Below, one piece after another: positions 24,601 through 36,220 of a stretch of DNA of 64,000 bases. A model generated the notes under the pieces. The model did no database searches. It was not told the origin of the DNA and saw only the letters and a program-made list of their open reading frames with translations. The DNA is taken from positions 2,666,001 to 2,730,000 of the forward strand of contig NC_064682.1 in the NCBI RefSeq assembly GCF_023278565.1, written 5' to 3'. A program made the translations under genes and the position numbers. Origin of the DNA: Colletotrichum lupini. Its lineage: Eukaryota > Ascomycota > Sordariomycetes > Glomerellales > Glomerellaceae. Within the stretch, counting starts at the first letter, position 1, and every line of letters starts with the position of its first letter.

Positions 24601-25576
24601 TTTACGGACTTAGGGACCTAAGACGCTATTAATATAATATTTAGGAAAAGCAACGGAGTAATAATAGCGCTAAGCGCTTACCGTATCCTTATAAAAATAG
24701 TTTTATATAATATATTTAATATAACGCACGCTAAATCCTAAAGAAGTATTAAATAAAAGAGCGAACTAGGGGCTATAAATTACTAACCTAGCTAATTATA
24801 ATACTCGGCTTTTAGATCGAGCGCCTTATATATAACGTAAGCGGGGTAGGGGAGCGGGCGTACCTAGCCGACCCCGATCTTCTTAGCGTTCGCCTTCTTT
24901 TTCTTTTTAATAAGAGTTTATAATAGTTAATATAAGTAGTATATAAGTAGCGATATATATACGAGGTTAGGGCGAGTAAAGGGAATATTAAGCTTCTTAA
25001 ATAGACCGCTATTACGGCCGCTACTGGGCGTACTTATAGTACTAATGACTATTTTATTATTAATAATAGTAACGCTATAATTAAGGGCTATAGTTATATT
25101 AGAACGAGTTAGTAACGACTACAGAACGACTCTAAAAAAGACTTACTTAGGTACGGGGAGTATACGAGAATAGGGATCTAAGAGATATTTATTAGCTATA
25201 ATATTTATATAACGAGGGAGTAGCGTAGACGCTAATAAAAATAAAAAACTATATATAAAAAGGATAACTACGGATAAAAAAAGAAAAAAGGAATTCGGAA
25301 TTATAATAGCTTAAAAAGGGGTTAATATTAGTAAATAAAAGTGGGGCGACGATTGCTTAAGTACCGGCGGTCGTAAGGACGGCCTATAAGTAGGAGCGAC
25401 CTGGGTATAGAATTATAGGGCTATTATCCGGAGTAAGGGGTCTATACTTAGGCTAATGGGCGCTACTTATACCTACCTTCGTACTATATATCTAAGGACT
25501 TCTTAAGTAAGAGATTAATATAGCGTATACGAACTATAAGCGGGCTTTAAGACGAAGCCTAGGGGAGGGAGCACCC

Positions 25577-25786
25577 TATTAGGCCTTACTAGTTAGGCCT
25601 CGTTAGTTAAGGGATAGCTTAGGGGGGTATAAAGAGGGGGACTAAGTAATAAAGGAGCAGCTTAGGTATATATAGAGCGCTAGTAGTATACCTCGAGGGA
25701 AGGGCAGATTTTAGTAATTCCTCTTTTAGACCCTAACAGCAGTTGGCCTCTGTGAGCTTCTTCCCTGTGTCGCACACCTATTGACA
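25577..25786 (+). repeat. 3' LTR of the Gypsy element
   Basis: 210 bp, starting TATTAGGCCTTACTAG (the RIP form of the 5' LTR start) and ending in the unmutated CACACCTATTGACA. It is followed immediately by the target duplication GACAT. Confidence 0.9.
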
Positions 25787-27084
25787 GACATCTTCTGCCC
25801 ATCGAAGGGGGAATCTTCCACCTGGGTAGGTTGCCACGGGCATACCTACGGGATTAGTGGGTTATGAAGAGCAATGTGCCAAAGTGTGCAAAGACATTCC
25901 ATTTCCCTTCCGCATGATCCAGTCCGAGCTCCACCGCGCGTGCGTCTTTCCGCGGCATCTCCCACGACTCCAGGCGAGACACCGCACGCACTCGTGTCCG
26001 TCAAGCAAATCCATCGAGATGGGATGCGCCTACTGACTGATGAGTAAACCACATCAGTCTTCCAATTCTGCAACACCGTTGACGACTCGGCGTATGGCGG
26101 GTAAATGGATGACGCCGGAAAATCTTTGGATGGAATGGGGTGGACGGGGTGGACGGTCAAAGGGAACGAATGTAGACGTGGACGTGACAGATGGACGGAG
26201 AAATGTTCGATTCGGGGAACACATGCAAGCCGGATAGAAGGGATTGTCCCAGCTCCAATATGCAGCCCAGCGAGGAAAACGCGGAGAGACCCGCGCACAA
26301 CCACCATCGTCGAAATAAGCTTTCGTAAGGCCCCGCTAGTCAAATTTGTGGTCTCTCGCGGTTGGGTTCACCCTGCAAGATCTCCAAGGGGGAAGCCGCC
26401 CAGCAAGCTTCTACTCAAATATCCGTAACGCAGCTTGGCGAATAAGACCGAAAGTCTGCTCTTCCTTCTGACCCCTTATCCGCGGCTATAGTGCTTCCCA
26501 ATACGATGATTCCGTTACCTTGCAGTGCCTGCCTCCGAAGCTGAAGGGAGTTGTGTGGGCGCGTGTGTGAGAACGGAACTCTGCTCATCTTGGCCCCTAC
26601 AAGCCCGTCGACATTTGGCGCGTCGATCTTGAAAGTTGGGCTTCAGCTTTCACCATCGAAAGTGTCTTTTTGTTCGTTTTGAGGTGTCTGGTCTTCTTGG
26701 GATGCTGACTGTCGGCATGGCAAGCGATTGGCTGAGTTTGTTTTGTTCTTCCGGAAGAACTGCCCAGTCGCGCAAAATTGCCACTTGCCAGGCGATTTTT
26801 GGCTACCCCAGACGGCTCGTCGATTACAATATCGTGATACAGCTTGGCAGAAACATGGAATGTTGTCAATGATAATGGTATTTCATAATTCATCGTATAC
26901 ATGACGCAGTAGTGTGCTTGCGCCTGACTGTCTGTCTACTTTGCTGTGCCTATTCGTGTGCTGAGTTGTTCGTGTTGTGATCGTGTTTGACTCGCAAAGC
27001 CCGTCCCCTTCTCCCCAACCAATTGTCCGTTCAATATGAGATGAGCCAAACAGGCATTAGACGTGTTCGTTTTCGTGGTCAAGA
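25787..27084. other. Intergenic between the Gypsy element and the rhodopsin-domain gene
   Basis: Ordinary base composition returns immediately after the 3' LTR. A 165-codon minus frame (26,343-25,846) and a 107-codon plus frame overlap each other without motifs. No gene is supported. Confidence 0.4.
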
Positions 27085-28401
27085 TCACATCCGATCCTTG
27101 TCCTTGACCGGGTCTTCAAACATCCAGATGTTCGTGCTTTCAGGTCTTGCCTTGCCTTTACTGGATTGCGCGTACTTGTCGATAGGACTTGGGTGAGACT
27201 TGTCGGGGCTCCGAATTTCCTTCAGCTCCAACCCAACGACTCTTTCAAGGTCCTTTGCTTTGAAGTCTCCCGTCATCGGTGTCCCGTCTTGTTGCCATGG
27301 TGGTGTTTCGTACCATAAGTCGGGGTGCACCGTGGAATTCCGCCGGCGCTTGTTGAATAATTTGGGGAACCACTGCCTTAGCTTTGCGACTACTCTGTTG
27401 AAAAGCTCTTCTGCCAACGGCCTGAATCCTGGGATGGAGAGTGCGATGAGCGTCGCACCGATTTCGGATACTTCAATGGCGAGAAGCGGGCTGTAGATCC
27501 ATGACTGGTCTGGTTGCCATTGACCGTTGATAACTAAAATGAGACGGGCGATTGAAATGGCGACAACACTATGAGTGGTCAGTAAGTGTACGGTCGAAGG
27601 GCCAGCTAGCCACTACTCACAAAATTCCGGGCAGCAGAATGCAAGCAAGCTGAATCTTCCTCTTTCTTGTCATTTCCAACATCCATAACATCGCTACGGG
27701 TATTCCGAAAAGAACAAAGTCGCAAAGCAACGAAACTGCCGAGTTAATTCCGTAGACAAAACCCCATGGAAGGCATTTGTACTGGTTGAATTGTGACTGC
27801 CATTCGTACGGCCATATCGCTGTCACGGGAAGACAGTGGAAGATGATGAGAAGCATCTGTGTGATGTAGCCGGCGATCAGAAATAGTCCGGCTCCCTTGA
27901 TTGCGAGGAGGAATCGGCTGTGGACGCCGCACACTCGGTAATAAAACGCTAGACCCGAAAACCGGCAAACGAAGAGGGCGCTTGTGTAGATCAGGTGGGC
28001 GGTGAAGTCGAGGATCTCTGTCTCTTCCAGAATATCTTGGGTCATGACGAATTGGATGAATTCAAAATGTCGACCAGAGCCGATGTTGATGAGGATGATG
28101 CACAATGGAACGAAGGCTATGAACATTGCCTAGCGCCGTTGTCAGCTTCAATGCTCTCTCCGTGAGACCTGCCCGGCTAGCTTACCATAGATATCACTGC
28201 TAATGTGTCATCTATTCCAAAGCTTTTCCGTAGGAAAAATCGCGAAAAGGCGCGACCGTTGACGATTACCAACGTTATGGCGAACATAAAGATTGAAGCA
28301 TCCATCGAAGGCCCGTCTCTGTCTTCCTCCAAGTATGCGAGGCTGATTTCCGGTGGTACACGACCGGCCGCGACGGCCGCGGCGGCCTCTGAGTCGCCCA
28401 T
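27085..28401 (-). CDS. Fungal rhodopsin-domain integral membrane protein
   Basis: Three exons (28401-28186, 28129-27621, 27568-27085) with introns of 56 and 52 nt joining in frame to a 402-residue protein; the start is MGDSEAAAA, with another Met just upstream. The acidic N-terminus (PPEISLAYLEEDRDG) precedes seven hydrophobic segments: TM1 IFMFAITLVIVNGRAFSRFF with the conserved N-G-R-x-x-x-R turn, FGIDDTLAVISM with the D-D pair at the start of TM2, a TM with YYRVC, an extracellular loop with C.P..A.WP, and a TM with LCDFVLFGIPVAMLW. This is the layout of the large Pezizomycotina family of seven-TM rhodopsin-domain (PTH11-like) proteins, often candidate receptors. There is no N-terminal CFEM domain. 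The C-terminal about 110 residues are cytosolic and hydrophilic. Ligand unknown. Confidence 0.88.
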
Positions 28402-30831
28402 CATCTTGATGGTGACCGGTGAGATGTTGACAGTCTGGTTGAAGGTGTCATGCGGGAGGGAGACATGTGCATCCTCGACGATCAGGAACAGGAACGCACA
28501 AGTCCTCGGATGATAAAGTGCTTCCCACCCAAAAGCTTTATGTTGCTGCACTTCTCTCTTCGCCTCTTGCTGCGGAATAATGCAACCTTGCATCTTGAGT
28601 TGGGATCTGATCGGATGACACAGATTCCCCAACTCTAAATACAGCAAGGATGGGCAACGGTGTGGAAGTTGGTGTGGTGCGCCTGGCCTGGCGAGTGAGG
28701 CTGCCAAGAAGGTTGGCGCTTGTGTCTGGACTGAAGAAAAGCTTAGGAAAGCTTAACTGGATCGTTTGTAACCAATGTCCGTGCCATCGGCAATTAGCGG
28801 GCCTCTTGCTACAATTAAGCGTAACGGTGATGCGTGATGTCATGTTTCTGGAATGGAAATGGTCGATACGTCGTATTCTCCTTCTTACTCAATGTTGGAC
28901 CTTCTTGTACGGTGGTATCGAGGTTAATGACATATGGGTAAGGGGAGGAGGCTACTTCGACATGGCAGAGAATGGAGGTGTCACATACAACTTAGGAAAC
29001 TCCCGTTAGCCGTGGCAGAGCTTCTCAATGGTTGCATTTCGGAAGCGAAAGGCTGAAGCCAATCGGGAGATCACGTACGCGATCTCCTTGGACTTTCCGA
29101 CAACTGGGGATGACCTTTGAAGTAGTCAAATCCCGAGTCTGAGAGGTTGTCACGCTGCAGGGGTCCACCCATCTTCCAGATCAAGTGTTTGTTGCTTCGA
29201 TTCGAGGGTGTTGTCGAAACGAGATAATCGGTACGTGGTGTGGGAAGCACCGAAGGTTTTTGTTCGGTTTTGCCCATTATGTCTTTTGTTAAGGGCCAAT
29301 TTGGACGACTTCCGTTGGAGCTTCCAGACGACTCATTGCGGCGGCAGATTCTGACAAGAATGTTTTGGTCCTTTGTGCTCGTGCCATGAGGAACGGTTTC
29401 TGGCCGTTGGCGCAGCGCAGTGCATGAGCTCCTTCGTTCTCTCGTGGGGTATCGGACGAGTGGAACATTCGTCTCGAACGTCTCAGACGAACAGCGCTAG
29501 CGCGATTAAACTGAGTCTAAGCATCACCGAACAGCGAAAACGAAGCCAAAAGACTTTTGCTGCCCATTCCTACTCTCAGAAGATCTAAAGAAGCCCGGAG
29601 CCGCCATTCTACATCTCTGGCTCGCGGGCTCCGAGTCGGCCGTCGTCCGGTCTCGTTGGGCAAGAAAAGAACGCAGGTGCCAAAACACTGAAGCTGAATA
29701 GGGTCGGGCTTCCGAATACGGGAGTCATAGATTTGGGGTGTCAAGGTTGAGTCTGACTCTTGTATTTGTGATCGGTGCACGCTCCCGGGCAATGGAGTTC
29801 TGACAGGCCTGATCTCAAGGGAAAGGCCGCCCGGAGTATTCGATCAGCCTCCGTAAACTCCGTGTTAGGCATTCCGGGACTCCTTTTTGGATAGGTCTCG
29901 CGAGACTGTCTTCCGTACTCAGATGGAAGGTGAACTTGACGTGGGTCGCTTCCGATGCCATTGCAGTGACTCCTGCCTGGGCGATGCACCTTGTAACCAG
30001 ACAGCTGGAGCGACAAGCCTGTTTCCGGACAATTTGTCGAACTCTTCCCAGTGCGATATTTGACCCATTCAAATTTTGGGACAAACCGTTGCAGAGAACT
30101 TGATATAACGTTTCCTATTCAACAAACGATTAACATCATGTTTCTAAGTGACAGATATCAGGGCAACTGATCATCCTCATGTCCCTTTTGAACCGTCTAG
30201 TAAGTCGCTAATGATCTGAAAACGCTCATATATCTCGCTTCAGATTCAACAGACCTCCAATCTATTCTCCAGGTCAGTGGTAAGATGGCACGGTATAGTA
30301 GGTAGATTGTGGAGGAAGTTGAGCCAAGGTGGATTTGTAGGGACGCAGCTGGTTGTTGAGGTATTCCAAGCCTTGGCTCCAGTGAAAAGGAGGCAGCTTT
30401 TCTGTGCGGTTCCACCTTGGTTGAATCTTCGTTATTAAGTTAAAGGGGAAAGAATGCGGACTCTGTTGATGAACTGCTTGAGGGAAGGTGTGATATATTA
30501 TCCAGTCAATCAGCTCCTTCCCAGTTAGTGAACAGTGAAGCTGTTGATCCCATCATGAGGGCCCGTGCTTACGAGTTATTGTTGCCCTCACTCACTCACT
30601 CACTCGCTTCACACACCACTCCTTACTGCGGTCGTGAAAGACGCAGAAATACTTTTCTTTTATTTATAAAAGTTCTTTCAGACCGAACTTCACAGCTTCT
30701 TCTCAACTCACTCTTCAGGGATACCAAAATATGCACGCTGAGGCCACGGGCCTACGTCAACAGCCCAGCACGTTCAAGGTACGGTAGTCTACCTAACACT
30801 GTAATTCTTCTACTCACCAAATATCAATCAG
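28402..30831. other. 2.4-kb intergenic region, no gene seen
   Basis: Short overlapping frames only. A short CACT repeat (about five units) lies near 30,588-30,605. It ends at the start of the broken family copy at 30.8 kb. Confidence 0.35.
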
Positions 30832-31590
30832 ATGAACAATCTTGTGTCCCTGCCGCCTGGCATTAAATCCGAAGATATCCCTATTCCGAGCCGAGAATCC
30901 AGTCGCGAGTTCTCTCTGCCGTTCAGGCCTTCTCCAGCTGTAAGTCTACCTCGTCGGGCTCATTTCGAACAAAATTACTAATACTGCCTTTAAACGCCGT
31001 CTAATGGATCACTCTCCTTGGTCATTAGAAAAATACCGGGCCCCCAAAAAAGCGCCAAGGGCGCTCATATCGACCCAAGGCTTCTTCGAATCCAGAAGTA
31101 CCTCAAGTATCCTGGCCTCGACATGCCAGACATCATCATCACTGAGCAGAACTAAGGTTCTGTCACTGTCTTCGGTCTCAACCGGGACCTACTCTTCCCC
31201 GGCCCACCAGCCCTGCCTATTGAGCCTACCGACATGCCGTCCTGTGTCTGCTACAGAGTTGAGCACCTGTTCTCCATTGTCTTTGGAGTTCTTTATGCGA
31301 ACAAAGACTCAATCATGGACTGGCGTCAGTATTGGAACAAATTACAACGATTCCTTTCCAAAGAGAACCCTTTTTGGAAGACAAAGGTCACTGCCAACAA
31401 GATCCGAGACCTTGTTCAGCTTTTCACCAATGCGCGGATGAACTACCTTGAGAATCCATCAGTCTCGGAGCTCCCATACTTGGATGATCGCCAGAACTGC
31501 CGACTCCTCAAGTCAATCGATCGATGTATTGCGTTCAAGGCAGACAAGTTCTCTACCACTGACATGCTGCAATTTGAGGCGAAGGATTGA
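30832..31590 (+). pseudogene. Lineage-specific family member, broken by a frameshift and a TAA
   Basis: A first exon of 36 codons (ATG at 30832, ending PFRPSPA) is followed by a good intron (GTAAGT at 30940, ACTAAT branch, TTAG at 31028). The homologous frame after it (HIDPRLLRIQKYLKYPGL) is out of phase with exon 1, probably because of an indel in the A5/C5/A6 homopolymers at 31,029-31,050. A TAA at 31153-31155 then interrupts the frame (TEQN, stop, GSVTVFGL), after which it is open to 31590. The later part aligns with the fragment at 41.8 kb: KVTANKIRDL versus KVSNNR.GDL, NARMNYLE versus ARGQKEYLA, and RQNCRLLKSIDRCIA versus HQNSRLLRAFDQ.IA. TAA is compatible with CAA mutated at CpA. Function unknown. 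Confidence 0.55.
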
Positions 31591-31948
31591 TGGATGAATA
31601 GCTATTGGGTTAGAAGATATCAACGTCATCGGGATGTCGGGCCCGTTCACCCAGCATCTGCCCCTCCGGCTCTGATGGCTCCTTCGACTTCAATGATGAA
31701 CACAGAAACTATCATTACTTTCATGGCCACAGGTCAATCAAAGACAAAGACGTGGCACTAGTTACATCTTGGCTGTTTCGTACACTGGACACTGCTACGT
31801 CCATCACTCTAGTTACTATTAATGAATGAACTATACCCCCAGGCATGAAGGAAAGGTGATTTGGTCTCACTATATGGGATAATTTCCACATTCATCTTCT
31901 TTCACTTCCTCCAGCAACCTTGTCTATGTCTCTTATATAAACTAAACT
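31591..31948. other. Spacer between the broken family copy and the second LTR element
   Basis: Ordinary-composition DNA with a TATATAA word at 31,934-31,940; no gene. Its last five bases, AAACT, are the left copy of the probable target duplication. Confidence 0.4.
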
Positions 31949-32153
31949 TATCGGATTAGAAGTCCAATTCGACCGCGGTATACAGCCGACTGCGCAGGGG
32001 CTAATTAGGGGCCCTATTTATAATTATTATAGCTAGCCTAACCTATAGTTAGAACCTCCTTTTTATACCTACTACTTAAATATTTATATAGTTTAATTAA
32101 TCTCTTTGTTAACTACAGTTCGAACTAACTACTTTATGATAGGGATACTAATA
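31949..32153 (+). repeat. 5' LTR, 205 bp
   Basis: Starts TATCGGATTAGAAGTCC (the TG end is altered to TA) and ends GGATACTAATA. It aligns end to end with 41,569-41,773, with differences mostly C/T and G/A. Confidence 0.85.
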
Positions 32154-32232
32154 CTAATTAATAATTAAATTTTACTATTATAAATTAGTAAGGTATTTTA
32201 CTACGTAGAAGAGACGACTTCTTAATACTATA

Positions 32233-34118
32233 AGTCGACCCACCCCCTTTTAGCTACCCCCCCCTTTTAGCTACCCCATTTCTCTATCCTAGCTACTACA
32301 TTAAAACCCTACCTACGATTTTCAAACTACTATAATAATTACAAAAATCGTCTAAATATAATTCTTTTTTATACACTTATTTATTAATATATAATAGTCT
32401 TATATACTAAAAATAAAGTTAGTCGGGCTCTTAAGGCTATTAAAAGAGGTTTCTTAGTTAATTAGGCCTTAATTAAGTTCGGAGTTCTAAAGTTAACTCT
32501 TCGTAACTATAAGAGAGGTTATTAAATAAGGGTAATAATATTTATAGACCTCTAAAAGCTTCTTCTATAATAAGAAAACTAACTAGCCTAGTAGGTTCGT
32601 ATTTAGTATAATTTAAGTATTATACTAACTTATAAATAGTTTATAAAATTCGCTAAGCGAGTTCTAAGATCTTAGGGGGATATAAATCCTCTTAAAAAGC
32701 GATAAATAGACGCTTTCTTAAGGAGGAACTTATTAATTAAGGTCTAGAAAAGTCGTATTATTAATTCGAAGCGTCTAAATAGGGCTATTATTAATATAAT
32801 TAAGTTATAGTTTAGATTACTTAATATACTAAAGATTAGCGATATTAAATAGGTTAATAAGTATAATATAAATAAAACTAATATCCTAGAGAGTAAGGGA
32901 TTTAATAGCCTAGTTTTGGGTAAAGTAGAGACTATAGTAATATAAAAAGAAAAGCTTAGTTCGCGTACTTAAGTATTTATAATTAAGTATATCTCTATTA
33001 ATAATCGAGCTATTAAACCATTAGTTATATATAAGGGAAAGTCGGTATAGTAGTAGTAGTTTTTACTTAAACTTAACCCTTATATTAGTTAGGAGTTTAT
33101 AATAATAGATAATAGCTAAACGACTAATAAGACTACCCTTAATTAGTTAAAAATAGTGTTTTTATTATAGACTAAGACCCCCCCCCTTAGGGAGCTTAGT
33201 ATACTTAATAAGCCTCGACTATTAGTTCTAAATAGCTATAGGAGTTATATAACGATAGAATTTATATAGGAATATTATAAAAATAACGTCTACTTACTAT
33301 TCTTATTACTATATACTTCCTATATCCTCTAGCTATTAAATATAGCTATCTTTAGACTTATTAAGTCTAAGTATAAGAAGGAGCTTAGTAAGGAGGATAT
33401 AATAAATAATTCTACTATTGTTAAAAAGCGGTACTTCTTAAGCTACTACTAAAAAGCTCGTTTAGCTAGTCTAACGTCGTTGAATATATAAAATAAGTAA
33501 AAAGTAACTAGACTATATCCCCCTAACATAACCAAACCACTTACTAATCTAATAGTCCTACCTAACCTAGTTATACTAACTAAAAAAACCGCAAATACTA
33601 AATAAGTAATTAGTAATACTAAAAAAGCTATTAACTAGGTATTAGCAACGTTTATTATTAACTAGTTAATACTTAAAAAGGCTAGCGAGCTTTATAATTA
33701 GTTAAAGTTATTTATAGAGCTTAGTTTAAACTATAATACTTAACGACTACTATTTAAAAAGGTAAAAAAGGTATTTAACGAGTAGGCTTACTATTTAGTA
33801 GTATCTTAGTATTATATTCGAGTTCTAAAAGCTAAAGTTAACTAATTAAGGCTATAAAAAAAAGGAGTATACTAACAAACCTAAATACTAAGTTTGCGAA
33901 TATCTAGGATATATAAAGAGCTTAAGAAGACTCTAATAACTATTTAGTTAGTCCTAGTTAACTCGTAGGGGTCGAATTACCTAAGGAGAATAATAACTAT
34001 ATTATTATAGTAATAGAAGATAGTTAATTAATTAAGTATAGTTAGTAGCGATATTTTAATACTATATTTTAATAGGGTGGCTAAAAGGGGGGGGTGGCTA
34101 AAAGGGGGTAGGTCGACT
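32233..34118 (+). mobile_element. Fot1/pogo-type (DDE_1) DNA transposon, RIP-inactivated, nested
   Basis: A 1,886-bp element between TA dinucleotides (32,231-32,232 and 34,119-34,120), starting AGTCGACC and ending GGTCGACT. The inverted termini extend about 45-50 bp, and each contains two tandem copies of a CCCCCTTTTAGCTA-like word. Plus-strand fragments follow the DDE_1 transposase order: IKPLVIYKGKS near 33,010, LLVLNSYRSYITIEF near 33,219-33,262 (family LLVLDGHGSH, with key residues altered), YLLFLLLYTSYIL*LLNIAIF (family LFLPPHTSH..QPLD) near 33,290-33,355, and a C-terminal KRYFLSYY.KAR segment. Size, TA target and transposase match Fot1-like elements. Many stops; non-functional. Confidence 0.88.
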
Positions 34119-34120
34119 TA

Positions 34121-35636
34121 CGGGATAAGAGATTTATACTAATTAACTTTATAAAAGTAAATAAAAAAGGAGGCGATTTTTAAATACTATACGGAATTAA
34201 GTAATCGTAGCCCTTTATTATTTATAAGAGGTCGATATTTATTATGTTAAAATATATTAATTAATAAAACCGCTTAAGTAACTAGCCTTTTATTATTACC
34301 CCGAGTAGCTTTTTTACTAAATAACTTTTTTACGGCCGGCCCGTAATTAAAAATTAACTAGTTAAATTAATAAAACAAAATACTTATATAACGACTACCT
34401 ACTTAATTAATTAGTATAACGAACGAGCTTAATAATATAATATAAAAAAGTACCGCGCGATTAAAAAAGGGGATTTCTAAATATAAATATTCTTATTTAG
34501 TAATAAAAGTAATTTTATAAAAGTTATTAAGCTAAGAGATTTATAATATATAAAAAAGTTTATTATTACGAAGATTTTATAAGTACGACTTTAAGCCTAC
34601 GATTTAAATAACCTTTTTATAGCTCTTTTAACTACCCCCCGGGTATTACTTAAGAATATAATATAAAGGACGGTTTAATAAAAGAAGAGGGGATTTAAAA
34701 GTTTTAATAATATTAAGTTAAGAGTATTATAGATCTTAGAAATTAACTTAAGAAAAAAGCGGCTACTTTAAAGTAGTTTTACGACCTCTTATTAAAGTTA
34801 TTATTAGCTTAAGAAAAGGCTAAAAAAACGAGGATTTAAGGAAAAAAAAAGAAATCTTTTAGAGGGCCGCTAAAGGGCTTCTTTTTATACTAACTCCTAG
34901 CGCGAAATTATTAATTTTAAAAAATTAACTAAGTAATAAAAGGGATCGCTAATAAGCGATAATTACCTAACCGTAATTAAGCTATAAAAAAGACTACTTA
35001 AAAAATATAAAATAGGGTACTAAGAGGCTATAAAGAATAAGATCTTTAAGGTATTTAACCCTACTACGTATAAGTAATAAGTAAGTATTTTTAATAAGTC
35101 CTTAAAATCTACGATTTTATAAAAAAGAGGGCTTAACTTTATTAATTATACTTAACGGCCTATACGGTTTTTAATAGCTTATATAGCTCTTTTACGAGCT
35201 ACTTAGCGTCTATTTTTAATTATTTTTATAAAATATTACCCTAGAGGAAGTAGGTTAAGAAAAGAAGCTATTTAAAAATTATAAAAAGTACGAGGCTTAG
35301 GAGGCTAAAAGTATACGGAATAGCGGAAATTAGTAATTAATAAAGATTTTAAAACTGATTATTATATTTTCTTATAATAATATAAACGTCTACTACTACT
35401 ATTATAAAAAAGAACTATTAAAACCTACCCTTTTATATTAAATAAAAAAGAGGATCTTAGTAAATATAATAACTAGCGATTTAAAAAAGTAGTAATAATT
35501 ATTAAAAATAATAAAAACGAGAGTAGTAGCGAGATAGCGAGAGGAAGTAAGAATTTCTTAAACCTTAATAAATTTATTAAGTAGCGAAAATACGGATTTA
35601 TTATAACTAGCGCGCGGATTAAATATATCCTTATTA
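34121..35636. other. RIP-mutated internal DNA between pogo element and the un-RIPped island
   Basis: CpA/TpG-depleted, stop-filled sequence. Stretches on the plus strand could be remnants of a Copia gag region, but no motif is clear enough to assign. Confidence 0.35.
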
Positions 35637-36220
35637 ACATTTGTTACGAAGGTAACTTTGTTTACCTTATTATTCGCCTTATTATCAATATTGCGTAAGC
35701 AAACTATATACCATATTAATCTACGATTTCTGTAGATTATTATAGGTATTGATTATGTAAGCAATACTGCTTATATAAGCTTACGTGAGCAATGGAAAGT
35801 ACTGGAAGGTAACTGAATAATCTGGAATTTACTCGAGGCGGAATTACGTACTACGATTACGCATTCACTTACGTATACGCTTATTAATTATATCATAATT
35901 AATAAGCAATGAAATATTCTAGTAGGAGGTTTTTATGCCTATATATAGGCGTGTATTTGCCTACCTAGACCTTTCGTTAAGTAAGCAACTTCTCATATAG
36001 TAGTTCAACTATATTACTCTCTTTACTACAAAAACCTCTTTTATATACGCTTATATCCCCTATATTCATATATTCTTGCTTCTATATGAATATTCACTTT
36101 TTGTATTCTTTATAAGAATATCCCGCATTACCTCGTTAAAGCTATACGTGCTAGAAAATTAAATATGCTAATAACTACTAATATAAGTATAAGTTAGAGC
36201 ACGACCCTTAGCAAATGAAA
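35637..36220. repeat. Island that escaped RIP, possible solo or displaced LTR
   Basis: Within 9.8 kb of CpA/TpG-free DNA, this stretch contains frequent CA and TG dinucleotides. It begins near TGTTACGAAGGTAAC (35,642; LTR-like TGTTAC terminus). It carries GTAAGC/GCTTAC palindromic words at 35,760-35,795 and a TATATATAGGCG promoter-like site near 35,940, and it is followed near 36,190 by TTAGAGCACGACCC, which weakly recalls a primer-binding region. No second copy is present in the window and no target duplication was found, so its right border is uncertain. Confidence 0.45.

Larger units (their letters stand above)
18451..25786 (+). mobile_element. Ty3/Gypsy chromovirus LTR retrotransposon, RIP-inactivated
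   Basis: A 7,336-bp element bounded by two 210-bp LTRs and a perfect 5-bp target duplication GACAT (18,446-18,450 and 25,787-25,791). All frames are full of stops, but translated fragments keep the pol order on the plus strand: a mutated zinc knuckle near 19,970-20,015, reverse transcriptase with IYLDDILIYSN near 21,289-21,316 and TNAPATF near 21,226, an integrase TDG..ER..Q-like segment near 23,210-23,240, and a chromodomain (GPKRRR, then GYSSDEDT.E.ARHIENV) near 23,850-23,945. A purine-rich tract (AGGGGAGGGA, 25,561-25,570) precedes the 3' LTR. CpA and TpG are almost absent while CpG remains, the RIP pattern. Confidence 0.93.

Noticed and set aside
25846..26343. A 165-codon minus-strand frame next to the Gypsy element
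   Set aside because: Pro/Arg/Ser-rich with no domain; overlapping plus frame of similar quality.
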